Positions 13,528 to 21,939 of a stretch of 21,939 nt of DNA are shown piece after piece (the stretch's first letter is position 1; every line of letters begins with the position of its first letter). Location of the stretch: positions 1 through 21,939 of the forward strand of contig JAGYNW010000007.1 of NCBI GenBank assembly GCA_018399915.1, in the 5' to 3' direction. The stretch is from Candidatus Omnitrophota bacterium (lineage in GTDB: Bacteria; Omnitrophota; Gorgyraeia; Zapsychrales; Zapsychraceae). A program made the translations under genes and the position numbers. The notes beneath the pieces were generated by a model. The model did no database searches. It had not been told where the DNA came from and saw nothing but the letters and a program-made list of their open reading frames with translations.

Positions 13528-16500
13528 TCAATAGCCCAGGTTTTGCTGAAGCCATTTTTCCGTTGTAGCAGGCTCCTCATTCCGCCTCTGGGCGTAATCC
13601 AGGATCTGGTCCTTAGCCAGGTTCCCTACAATGAAATATTTGGAAAGAGGGTGGGCAAAATAAAATCCTGAGACCGAGGCGCCGGGATTCATGGCAAATG
13701 ACTCTGTCAGGCTGACCCCGGTATTTGTTTGGGTGTCGAGCAGTTTGAACAGAGTTCCTTTATCCCGGTGATCCGGACAACAGGCGTAGCCGGGCGCGGG
13801 CCTGATGCCGCGGTATTGGCAGTGAAAAAGGTCTTTGAGGCTGAGGTTTTCCCGGGGCGCGTATCCCCAGTATTTTTGTCTTACCTGTTCATGCATCCGG
13901 TCAGAAAAGGCCTCGGCCAGGCGGTCTGCCAGGACTTTGATCAGGATCGCCTTGTAATCATCATTATTCTCTTTGCATTCTTTAACCCAGTCATCTACCC
14001 CGATGCCGGTTGTCACGGTAAAGGCACCCAGATAATCCCGGATGCCGGAATCTTTCGGCGCAATAAAGTCAGACAGGCAAAGGAAAGGTTTGCCGGCCTC
14101 TTTGGCCGTCTGCTGTCTGAGCATGGGAAAACAGGTTACAAGCTGATCGCGGCCCTCATCTTTGTAAATTTCAATGGTATCGTCACGCGTGTTAGCCGGG
14201 AAAAAGCCAATGACCGCATTGGCTGTAACGCGTTTTTGCGTGATCATCTCCTCAAGCAAGGCCTGGGCATCTTTGTAAAGCTTGGTTGCCTCGATCCCGA
14301 TGGCCGGGTCCTTAAGAATCTCAGGGAAACGGCCTTTGAGTTCCCACACCCGGAAAAAAGGCTCCCAGGCAATGCGGGGGGCAATGTCTGTGATCGGAAA
14401 ATCCGGCAATGTTTGCACCCCTAAAAAAGAGGGTGTCGGGATATCGGTTTGGGTAAAATCAATGTTTAGTTTTTGGCGGCGCGCCTCAGCCAAAGAGATC
14501 AAGGTTTGTGATGTCTTTTTTTGGCCGTAGTTTTCCCGGCGTTTGCGGTAATCTTCTTTGATGGCCTGTGCGGTTTTTTCTTGGGATTTGGGATTCAGCA
14601 GGTCTTTGCAGATCGTTACGCTTAAGGACGCGTCTTTCACATGGGTGACTACCCCGCTGTATTCCGGGTCAATCTTCAAGGCGCAATGATTCGGGGAAGT
14701 TGTGGCCCCGCCGACCATTAAAGGGATCGTGAATTTTTGCCGTTCCATTTCCCGGGCGATATGGACCATCTCATCCAAAGACGGCGTGATCAATCCGCTC
14801 AGCCCGATCATGTCGGCCTTGTGTTCGCGGGCGGCCGTGAGGATGTCCTGACACGGGACCATGACCCCCAGATCAATGATCTCGAAATTATTGCACGCCA
14901 AAATCACGCTGACGATATTTTTCCCGATATCATGCACATCGCCTTTGACCGTGGCCATGATGATCTTGCCGCTTGAGGAAGGCGCAGATGCGCCTTTGGT
15001 TTTTTCCAAAAAGGGCTGAAGGTATCCGACGGCTTTCTTCATCACGCGCGCGCTTTTGACGACCTGCGGCAAAAACATTTTCCCGTCTCCAAACAGTTTG
15101 CCGACCACCCCGAGCCCATTCATGAGCGGCCCTTCGATAATATCCACCGGATGCGGAAATTGCCGGCGGGCCTCCTCGATATCCTGCTGGATGTGATCCG
15201 TGATGCCGTGAACCAGCGCGTGAGAAAGCCGTTCTTGAAGCGTGCCTTCCCGCCAGGACAGGTCAGGCCCGGCCTGTTTTTTGCCGGAGGCCTCAACCGT
15301 TGCGGCGATGTCTGTGAGTTTTTCCGTGGCGTCCGCAGCCCGGTTGAGAATGACATCTTCGATCAAGGTCAACAGCTCTTTGGGGATATCATCGTACACC
15401 GTGAGCATGCCCGCATTGACAATCCCCATGGACATGCCCGCTTTAATGGCATGGAAAAGAAAGACCGAATGCATGGCCTCACGGATCGTATTATTGCCGC
15501 GAAACGCGAAAGAGACATTGCTCACGCCTCCGCTGATCTGGGCCAAAGGATATTTCTTTTTAAGGATACGGGTGGCCTCGATAAAGTTAAGCGCGTACGC
15601 ATTGTGCTCCTCAATGCCGGTAGCGACCGCAAAAATATTGGGATCAAAAATGATGTCTTGTTCCGGAATGCCGATTTCCTTGGTCAGGATGGCGTGCGCC
15701 CTGCTCAGGATATCCACTTTGCGTTCAATGGTCTCGGCCTGGCCTTGTTCATCAAAGGCCATCACCACCACCGCGGCGCCGTATTGTTTGATCTTGTGTG
15801 CCTGGTTTTTAAAGGCCGTGAGGCCTTCTTTGAGGCTGATGGAATTGACAATGGATTTTCCCTGGACACATTTCAGCGCAGCTTCAATAACATCCCACTG
15901 GGAGGAATCGATCATGAGCGGGACACGGCTGATGTCGGGTTCAGCGGCAATAAGATTGCAGAATTTGACCATGGCGGCCCGGGAATCGATCATGCCCTCA
16001 TCCATATTGATATCAATGATCTGGGCGCCGTTCTCAATTTGTTGGCGCGCCACGCTGAGCGCCTCTTCATAATTCTCTTCTGTGATCAGGCGCGCGAACT
16101 TTTTGGAGCCGGTAACATTGGTGCGTTCCCCGACATTAATGAAATTGGTTTGCGGGCCCACGCTCAGGGCCTCCAGACCACTGTAAGCGCTTGCCGGGGG
16201 GATCGCGGGCAAAGAACGCGGCTTCTGGTTTATGACCGATTCAGCGATCGCACGGATGTGTTGCGGGGTGCTTCCGCAGCAGCCGCCGATGATATTGATC
16301 AGGCCGCTTTGAGCGAATTCCGCGATCAATTGAGCCATTTGGTCCGGAGACTGATCATATTCCCCGAATTCGTTGGGAAGCCCGGCATTCGGATAGCAGC
16401 TGACAAAACACGGTGCGATTTCAGAAAGTTCTTCAATGTAAGGGCGCATCTTTTCCGCGCCCATGGCGCAATTGAGTCCCACCGCAAGCGGCCGGGCGTG

Positions 16501-17223
16501 CGCGATTGAGATCCAGAATGCCTCAGTGGTCTGTCCGGACAAGGTGCGTCCGCTGGCATCTGTGAGTGTCCCGGAGATCATGACCGGGATTGTGCGCTTG
16601 TGTTCCTGGCAAAAGGTGTCAATAGCCAATAAAGCGGCCTTGGCGTTAAGCGTGTCAAAAATGGTTTCTACTAAAAAGAGGTCGATGCCACCGTCGATGA
16701 GGCCTTTGATTTGTTCCCGGTAGGCATTCACTAAAGCGTCAAAGGTGATATTGCGGGAACCCGGGTCATTAACGTCAGGGGATATCGAGGCGGTGCGGTT
16801 GGTCGGGCCCAGGGCGCCGGCAACAAAGCGCGGTTTGTTTGGAGTCTGTTGGCTGTATTGACGCGCGGCCTCGCTGGCGATCCGGGCGGAGGCCTTGTTC
16901 ATGGCGTAAACATGCGCGCTGGTCTGATAATCCGCCTGGCTGATGGAATTGGCATTGAAGGTATTGGTCTCGATGATGTCCGCGCCGGCCTCCAGATATT
17001 CTTTGTGGATATTTTTTATGGTATCCGGCCGGGTCAAGGACAGAATGTCATTATTGCCTTTGAGGTCGCAGGCATGGTCCGCAAACATCCCGGCGCGGTA
17101 ATCCGCTTCCGTGAGTTGGTGTTTCTGGATCATGGTGCCCATGGCCCCGTCGAGGACCAAAATGCGTTTGGACAGGGCAGCTTTGATCGCGATCTCAGAT
17201 GTGGGGGTGTCAGCCTTTTGCAT
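13528..17223 (-). CDS. metH: cobalamin-dependent methionine synthase
   Basis: The 1231-residue enzyme transfers a methyl group from 5-methyltetrahydrofolate to homocysteine through cobalamin. All four modules are present. The homocysteine domain begins LDGAMGTMIQKHQL, with zinc ligands Cys252, Cys315 and Cys316 (GLNCA, GGCCGS). The folate domain begins FINVGERTNVTGSKKF (~residue 361). The cobalamin domain has DVHDIG, with the cobalt-ligand His764. The reactivation domain ends with RGIRPAPGYACCPDH. Length equals the E. coli enzyme and nothing is missing. The frame can be extended to a TTG at 17259, but that TTG is part of a -35 element, so I use the ATG at 17223. No cobalamin or SAH riboswitch is seen upstream. 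Confidence 0.95.
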   Translation of the reverse strand: MQKADTPTSEIAIKAALSKRILVLDGAMGTMIQKHQLTEADYRAGMFADHACDLKGNNDILSLTRPDTIKNIHKEYLEAGADIIETNTFNANSISQADYQTSAHVYAMNKASARIASEAARQYSQQTPNKPRFVAGALGPTNRTASISPDVNDPGSRNITFDALVNAYREQIKGLIDGGIDLFLVETIFDTLNAKAALLAIDTFCQEHKRTIPVMISGTLTDASGRTLSGQTTEAFWISIAHARPLAVGLNCAMGAEKMRPYIEELSEIAPCFVSCYPNAGLPNEFGEYDQSPDQMAQLIAEFAQSGLINIIGGCCGSTPQHIRAIAESVINQKPRSLPAIPPASAYSGLEALSVGPQTNFINVGERTNVTGSKKFARLITEENYEEALSVARQQIENGAQIIDINMDEGMIDSRAAMVKFCNLIAAEPDISRVPLMIDSSQWDVIEAALKCVQGKSIVNSISLKEGLTAFKNQAHKIKQYGAAVVVMAFDEQGQAETIERKVDILSRAHAILTKEIGIPEQDIIFDPNIFAVATGIEEHNAYALNFIEATRILKKKYPLAQISGGVSNVSFAFRGNNTIREAMHSVFLFHAIKAGMSMGIVNAGMLTVYDDIPKELLTLIEDVILNRAADATEKLTDIAATVEASGKKQAGPDLSWREGTLQERLSHALVHGITDHIQQDIEEARRQFPHPVDIIEGPLMNGLGVVGKLFGDGKMFLPQVVKSARVMKKAVGYLQPFLEKTKGASAPSSSGKIIMATVKGDVHDIGKNIVSVILACNNFEIIDLGVMVPCQDILTAAREHKADMIGLSGLITPSLDEMVHIAREMERQKFTIPLMVGGATTSPNHCALKIDPEYSGVVTHVKDASLSVTICKDLLNPKSQEKTAQAIKEDYRKRRENYGQKKTSQTLISLAEARRQKLNIDFTQTDIPTPSFLGVQTLPDFPITDIAPRIAWEPFFRVWELKGRFPEILKDPAIGIEATKLYKDAQALLEEMITQKRVTANAVIGFFPANTRDDTIEIYKDEGRDQLVTCFPMLRQQTAKEAGKPFLCLSDFIAPKDSGIRDYLGAFTVTTGIGVDDWVKECKENNDDYKAILIKVLADRLAEAFSDRMHEQVRQKYWGYAPRENLSLKDLFHCQYRGIRPAPGYACCPDHRDKGTLFKLLDTQTNTGVSLTESFAMNPGASVSGFYFAHPLSKYFIVGNLAKDQILDYAQRRNEEPATTEKWLQQNLGY

Positions 17224-17230
17224 ACCGATT

Positions 17231-17259
17231 ACGATAATCGAAATGCGGAAAAATGTCAA
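17231..17259 (-). promoter_or_regulatory. putative metH promoter (leaderless arrangement)
   Basis: On the minus strand a perfect TTGACA (17259-17254) is followed after 17 bases by TATCGT (17236-17231). The expected start is at about 17224, one base before the metH ATG. No Shine-Dalgarno motif precedes that ATG. Confidence 0.5.
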
Positions 17260-17388
17260 TAAATTAACAAAGCGAAAATAAATCCTAAGAGAATAAATTT
17301 GCGTTTTTGAAATAATATTGCATACTTATTTAATATTAAGTCTCTTCGGTAGTGGATTAACCTAAAACCCTCGTTTAAGGATAACAAT

Positions 17389-20300
17389 ATGTTTTTGATC
17401 AACCGGCCTTGCCGTAAGCGCCTGTGCCTCCTTATGGCAGCATTTTTTTGTATTACCTGCAGTATGCCCGGACCTGTTAATGGACAGCCTGTCTTTTCAT
17501 TGCCCTCTCCAGGGGTCAGAATCGGGTTGAGTGATGCCTATGCCCCCGTCGTCATGAAAGGCATTGAGATTATTCCTGAAAATCCTTTTGAATTTAATTT
17601 TTATGTCGATATTGGCGAAGATGAATTGACGGAAGAAGAGATTAAACACGAATCAGGCAAATTGATCAAATATTTTTTGGCCGCCTTAACTGTTCCGGGA
17701 AAGGATCTGTGGGTGAATTTGTCGCCCTTGGAAAAGGACCGTATCATTCCTGAAGCTTTCGGGGAAACGGAAATGGGACGGGACCTTCTGGGCCAGGATT
17801 ACCTGCTCAAGCAAATCACTTCGTCTATGATGTATCCTGAAGAGGAATTGGGAGAGACGTTCTGGAGCAAGGTCTATGAACAAGCTTATGAGGAATTCGG
17901 CGTGACGGATATTGATGTAAAGACATTTCATAAAGTCTGGATCGTTCCGCAAAAAGCCGTTGTTTATGAACAGGGAAAAAGTGCCTTTGTGATTGAGCAG
18001 CGCTTAAAGGTCTTGGTTGAAGAGGATTATTTAGCGTTAGAGGCGCAAATTATCAGGGGTGGAACCATAGAATCGGAAACGGTGGATTCTTCCCGGATGC
18101 CGCTTGCCACCCGGATCGTAAAAGAGATCATTATTCCTGCGCTTGAAATAGAGGTGAACGAAGGGAGGAATTTTGCCGCGTTGCGTCAGATTTATCATTC
18201 CCTGATTCTAGCCACCTGGTTTAAAAGAACACTCAGGGAGACTTTGCTGGGGGATGTTTACATCGGAAAGAATAAGATCATGGGTGTTGATATCGATGAT
18301 AAAAACGTAAAGGAGAAAATTTACCGCCAGTACATGGAAGCCTTTAAGAAAGGTGTTTACGATACGATCAAAGAAGAGTATGACCCGGTTGCCCGAAAGG
18401 TTATTGGGAGAAAATATGCTTCCGGCGGTTTTTTCGGAAGACAGATCGAGGAGGTCTTTAAGAAAACCCCGAGTCTTGATTCCTCCCAATTAGATGATTT
18501 CGCCATGAGCGTAAAAAAACAAAGGCTGAAAAAAATCACATCCCAGCTTGATGCCAAAACAACAACGGCAGATATTCATCCTTTTGTAGAAAATGCGGTT
18601 TATTCCAATGCGCGGTTTGAAGACGGTAGAATTATCGGTGGCAAGATACTTAATCCGCAAGGTTCTAAGGATCTGAGAGAACTCCAATTTGTGCTGCGAG
18701 ATGTCAGGCAAGATTTTACCGGTATCATCTATCTCAGGCTTCCGGCAACCGGCAGGCTTTCTAATATTTTAAAGAATGACCTGTGGAATAAGTGGGCGGA
18801 GCATGGGGGTAAAGCCGTGGTGCTTGAATTGAAGAAGGGCAGGGCTACGGCTGTTTTCACCAAAGAAGGGCAGCGTCTATTCCCGTTTGACAGGAATTTC
18901 ATTTATCCGGAGGCAACCATAGATGAAAGAGGGATCATCGCAACGGAACCCGCCAACCCGGATGGGTACCGCCTTACTACCGAGGTCAATGCTTACCTTG
19001 GCCAGCATCCGGAATTTACAGGGATTATCGGTCATTTTTTTCTCGATGCGAGCGGTGGGTTGCAAAAATTTCATGACCGTAAAATTCGCTGGTCTAGCAT
19101 GGCAGGATATGAAAATCGTCCGGTTAATATTGTCATGAAAGAAGGCCGGGTTATTAAAGTGCTTGATTTAGAGGGCAAACAGATTTTTCCTTTCGGTCCC
19201 AATAATGTTTACATTAACGCGGATTTTGTCAACGGTGAAATTCAGGGCGGGCAGACACTGTTTCCTCAAGGTGCTAAAACGTTTAAAGAATTAAAGAATT
19301 TATTAAACAGTAAGAACATGGATAAAAATTTTTCCGGAGTTGTGAAGGCGGTCCTTTCGAGTGAGGGCACATTAATGAATATTCTGGGGAATGATGTTTG
19401 GAGAAAATGGGGATTATTCCAAAATAAACCCGTAACCATTATTTTTAAAGAAGGCCAGGTAACCGCTGTTTTTAATGAGAAGAAGGAAAAGGTTTTTCCT
19501 TTTGACCGTTATTTTATCTACCCGGAGGCGCGCTATGAACCAGGACAGGGAATCATCAAGCACGCGGTTGTCAATCCTTCCGGATTCAGAGATTTGAGAG
19601 AAATGAATCATTATCTTAAAAATAATCCTGGATTTACAGGTGTTTTAGAAAAGGTTTTTTTGAATAAGCGCGGGGGGCTGACCAATTTTCATGATAAAAA
19701 GTTAACTTGGGAATTTTGGGCGGGTTATGAGAATGCGCCTGTGACGATTATTATGAAAGAAGGAAAGGTGGTCCAGATCAGGAGTGAAAGTGGCCAACTC
19801 CTTTATCCTTTTCAGGAAAATGTTGTGTATGAAGGTGCGCGGTTTGATAAAGGCAAGATTGCCGGAGGCCGATTAATGACACCTGCCGGAATAAAAGGCA
19901 GAAGTGCGTTAAACAAATTTCTTTCTGCGTATCCGTTGTTCAGCGGCGTCATCACAGATGTTCCATTGAATGAAAATGGTGGTTTGACCTATTTCGCCGG
20001 AAAGGCGCGTGTGTGGGATGAAAAAGAAGGATATGAAAACGCGATTGTCACGGTCGTGATGGAAAACGGTTTGGTTATGAAGGCCTATGATAGAAAGAAC
20101 AAAATCATTTATGAAAGGCAACGCAAGCAGGAGAACATTATTTATCCGAATGCCACCTTTAGGAACGCAACCATTCATGGGGCGGAGCCCTTAAATCCTT
20201 ATGGGACACTGGGGCGCAAGGAATTAACGGGATTGCTTGATTCTCAGGGTTTTTCTGAAAGTTTTACCGGGATTATTGATAAGGTCAGGCTGGATCTTAA

Positions 20301-21939
20301 TGGGGGATTATTAAATTTTCTCGGCAATGATTATTGGGGCGGCATGTCCGGACACGCGAATCAGTTAGTGACTATCGTGATGGCACAGGGAACGGTAAGT
20401 GAAATTTATGATGAAAAAAACACAAAAATCTATCCGTTTAAGGAGAATTTTATTTATCCGGGTGCTGAATATGAGGACGGCGAAATTATCGGAGACCCGG
20501 TTAACCCACAAGGGGCTATTGACCGTAGCAGTATCGAAAGTTATCTTAATCAGTCTGCGGAATTTTCGGGAGTTATTACGACGCGACTGCTTTCGAACGG
20601 GAATATTCCTAAATTTCTCGTTAGCGAGGATAACGCAGGCAAAAAATACGGTGATGGCTACAAACCCATTATTGTGATTATGGAAAAAGGGCAAACAGTG
20701 AATATCTATGATGAGGCGGGAAATCAGATATTCCCGAGTCGTGAGAATTTTGTTTTTCACAAAGCGGATTTTGTTGAGGGAGAGATTATTGGGGGAACTC
20801 AGATTGCCCCTCAGGGGCTGGGAACCCGCGCAGCCTTAAATAATCTTTTGGGCAAATATCCTCATTTTTCCGGGATCATTTCTCAGGTGCGTTTACTGAA
20901 AAATGGCTATTTAGGAAGAATCAACGGTGTTTTGTACCGGGAGGCGATCAACGGTTATGAAGATCAATTGGTTACCGTGCGAATGGACCAGGGACGCGTG
21001 GTTGCGATTTACAATGATAAGGGTGACCCGATTTGGGCGGAAGATAAGTCAACCATCGGAATTGAGATACTCAATAATTTGTGGAAGTCCGGGGATTTCG
21101 AGAGGCTGTTAAACCTTTTTGGGGAAGAGCGGACCAACCGGTTGTTATTTCATTTTTTTGATGACATCACCCCTATGCAAATTGTGAAATTTACTCAGTT
21201 GCGCTTTGGGAAAGTTTTAGACCGGGAGAAAAGAAAAACCCAAGCCCGCCAAAAGAAGTTGCCTTTTGAAGTCGTCGGCCAATTATCATCCATTCGATTA
21301 TTCCAAAGGCAGCCGGCAGATATTGAGTTTCAAACAATCCTGGCGCAAGAGATCTTTTCCTTGATTTATTTTAACATGAGTCAGGATTACCGTTATCTGG
21401 AAAAAATTGAGCAAGAGATTGAAGAAAACCAATTCAACGGGCTTTTGCGCTTTTTAATTGCCTTAGCTATTACCGGTTTAATCGTAATTTACTTGAGCAA
21501 TATTTATAAAAATACTAATTTTAATCAACGTAGCCAAGCCGCTCATCAGACATCTAGTAAAAAAGGCGGCAGTTACAATTTTGACTGTATTCTAGACAAT
21601 AACTGCCCTCAACAATCAAATCGCAATCAATGTTATCAAGACTGTCGTATTAAGCGCCAGCAGCCAGCTTCTTTACCTAATAGCTCACATTCCATAATTA
21701 CCAGGGCTCAAATGGCAGACATGGATTTAGCTGCCATGGAAGCTTTTTTAAGCAATTATGAGCAAACTTATTTTTCTAGCTGGCAAAATTATGTTTATCA
21801 ACACGGAGATATGTCTTATTTTCGAACAGTCTGCAATAAGGTAACTGCTAGTGCTGTGGTTAAAAAAGCAAAGGGAGAATCCGATTTTTCAACTGAAACC
21901 GACCAAATAACTGCCATCTTTGATGACTTCTCTTATTGG
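17389..21939 (+). CDS. giant secreted/surface repeat protein, right end outside window
   Basis: One frame stays open for 1517 codons from the ATG at 17389 to the window edge, with no stop. AAGGA at 17377-17381 lies 7 bases before it. Order: signal peptide (basic RPCRKR, core LCLLMAAFFCITC, likely cleavage near VNG-Q); mixed region to ~240; a conserved-looking helical block ~245-345 (IEVNEGRNFAALRQIYHSLI, ATWFKRTLRETLLG, YMEAFKKGVYDTIKEEYDP) ending in RKYASGGFFG; eight repeats (residues 402-1220); a charged helical part (1221-1350); one membrane segment (~1353-1372); and a polar tail with Cys (FDCILDNNCP, NQCYQDC). From memory the helical block recurs in giant Omnitrophota proteins, one of which exceeds 39,000 residues. 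Surface location is inferred from the signal peptide and repeats; function is unknown. Codon use and base composition change in the last ~480 bases. Confidence 0.8.
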   Translation, partial: MFLINRPCRKRLCLLMAAFFCITCSMPGPVNGQPVFSLPSPGVRIGLSDAYAPVVMKGIEIIPENPFEFNFYVDIGEDELTEEEIKHESGKLIKYFLAALTVPGKDLWVNLSPLEKDRIIPEAFGETEMGRDLLGQDYLLKQITSSMMYPEEELGETFWSKVYEQAYEEFGVTDIDVKTFHKVWIVPQKAVVYEQGKSAFVIEQRLKVLVEEDYLALEAQIIRGGTIESETVDSSRMPLATRIVKEIIIPALEIEVNEGRNFAALRQIYHSLILATWFKRTLRETLLGDVYIGKNKIMGVDIDDKNVKEKIYRQYMEAFKKGVYDTIKEEYDPVARKVIGRKYASGGFFGRQIEEVFKKTPSLDSSQLDDFAMSVKKQRLKKITSQLDAKTTTADIHPFVENAVYSNARFEDGRIIGGKILNPQGSKDLRELQFVLRDVRQDFTGIIYLRLPATGRLSNILKNDLWNKWAEHGGKAVVLELKKGRATAVFTKEGQRLFPFDRNFIYPEATIDERGIIATEPANPDGYRLTTEVNAYLGQHPEFTGIIGHFFLDASGGLQKFHDRKIRWSSMAGYENRPVNIVMKEGRVIKVLDLEGKQIFPFGPNNVYINADFVNGEIQGGQTLFPQGAKTFKELKNLLNSKNMDKNFSGVVKAVLSSEGTLMNILGNDVWRKWGLFQNKPVTIIFKEGQVTAVFNEKKEKVFPFDRYFIYPEARYEPGQGIIKHAVVNPSGFRDLREMNHYLKNNPGFTGVLEKVFLNKRGGLTNFHDKKLTWEFWAGYENAPVTIIMKEGKVVQIRSESGQLLYPFQENVVYEGARFDKGKIAGGRLMTPAGIKGRSALNKFLSAYPLFSGVITDVPLNENGGLTYFAGKARVWDEKEGYENAIVTVVMENGLVMKAYDRKNKIIYERQRKQENIIYPNATFRNATIHGAEPLNPYGTLGRKELTGLLDSQGFSESFTGIIDKVRLDLNGGLLNFLGNDYWGGMSGHANQLVTIVMAQGTVSEIYDEKNTKIYPFKENFIYPGAEYEDGEIIGDPVNPQGAIDRSSIESYLNQSAEFSGVITTRLLSNGNIPKFLVSEDNAGKKYGDGYKPIIVIMEKGQTVNIYDEAGNQIFPSRENFVFHKADFVEGEIIGGTQIAPQGLGTRAALNNLLGKYPHFSGIISQVRLLKNGYLGRINGVLYREAINGYEDQLVTVRMDQGRVVAIYNDKGDPIWAEDKSTIGIEILNNLWKSGDFERLLNLFGEERTNRLLFHFFDDITPMQIVKFTQLRFGKVLDREKRKTQARQKKLPFEVVGQLSSIRLFQRQPADIEFQTILAQEIFSLIYFNMSQDYRYLEKIEQEIEENQFNGLLRFLIALAITGLIVIYLSNIYKNTNFNQRSQAAHQTSSKKGGSYNFDCILDNNCPQQSNRNQCYQDCRIKRQQPASLPNSSHSIITRAQMADMDLAAMEAFLSNYEQTYFSSWQNYVYQHGDMSYFRTVCNKVTASAVVKKAKGESDFSTETDQITAIFDDFSYW
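18592..21048 (+). repeat. eight tandem ~100-residue protein repeats inside the giant gene
   Basis: Units start at 18592, 18895, 19201, 19510, 19819, 20134, 20446 and 20746, with lengths of 101, 102, 103, 103, 105, 104, 100 and 101 codons. Each runs roughly NFIYPxAxFExGxIIGG - NPQG - (F/Y)L...F(T/S)GII - (G)GL - W - GYEN - (P)VTIIMKEGxV - IYDExGxxIFPF. The recurring FTG(I/V)I and VTI(I/V)MKEG strands suggest a beta-rich module. The DNA copies have diverged well beyond simple tandem duplication, so the array is old. Units 1 and 3, and units 2 and 4, resemble each other most. Confidence 0.8.

Noticed and set aside
15151..16509. 452-residue open frame on the plus strand
   Set aside because: It lies wholly antisense to metH, whose frame is full length and carries every family motif. 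The antisense product has no recognisable domain and only reflects codon bias.
17224..17388. Cobalamin or SAH riboswitch for metH, and long N-terminal extension from TTG at 17259
   Set aside because: The predicted promoter leaves no leader for a riboswitch, and no B12-box is visible. The TTG is part of the -35 element.
18357..20760. Several minus-strand ORFs of 65-131 codons over the giant gene
   Set aside because: All are antisense to the continuous 1517-codon frame, lack ribosome binding sites and show no domain.

Overview
The window looks like part of a chromosome from an uncultured, anaerobic, diderm (Gram-negative-type) bacterium with moderate G+C, with Shine-Dalgarno motifs before most genes and sigma70-like promoters. 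Candidatus Omnitrophota (formerly OP3) is my best guess. It rests on a long N-terminal block in the giant protein at the right end (residues ~245-345 of the frame opening at 17389), which resembles from memory the N-terminal region of giant Omnitrophota proteins, and on the general mix of genes. This placement is an inference. A diderm envelope is supported by an YdbH/YnbE/YdbL-type gene set and a type IV pilin-like gene. Anaerobic life is supported by class III ribonucleotide reductase.

Layout. 1-230: 3' end of an alpha/beta hydrolase. 303-1019: membrane-anchored hexapeptide-repeat acyltransferase. 1170-3395: very hydrophobic DUF2339 protein. 3477-3905: pilin-like protein with its own promoter. 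3916-4572 (minus): HAD phosphatase behind a strong promoter. 4824-8365: a tight plus-strand run of MscS-like channel, short AsmA/YdbH-like protein, YnbE-like lipoprotein, YdbL-like periplasmic protein and a DUF4336 protein. 8391-8600: a strong promoter followed by a predicted rod-shaped RNA with a large central bubble, which I call a candidate 6S RNA. 8672-9469: radical SAM protein. 9485-9538: two NrdR boxes, the second lying between the -35 and -10 of a promoter. 9649-12912: nrdD, nrdG and a Coa1-like small membrane protein. 12952-13341 (minus): fluoride channel crcB. 13528-17223 (minus): full-length cobalamin-dependent methionine synthase metH. 17389-21939: one uninterrupted frame of 1517 codons that runs off the window end, with a signal peptide, a conserved N-terminal block, eight ~100-residue repeats, a late membrane segment and a Cys-containing tail.

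How the genes work together. NrdD/NrdG make deoxyribonucleotides without oxygen, and the two NrdR boxes at three-helical-turn spacing indicate ATP/dATP-sensed repression by an NrdR encoded elsewhere. MetH means the cell needs cobalamin. The YdbH-YnbE-YdbL trio matches an intermembrane lipid-bridge system known in E. coli; here the bridge protein is less than half the E. coli size and sits directly behind a mechanosensitive channel gene. The most notable object is the giant right-hand gene. It is easily missed because it has no stop codon inside the window, and its repeat array shows signs of a two-unit higher-order duplication.
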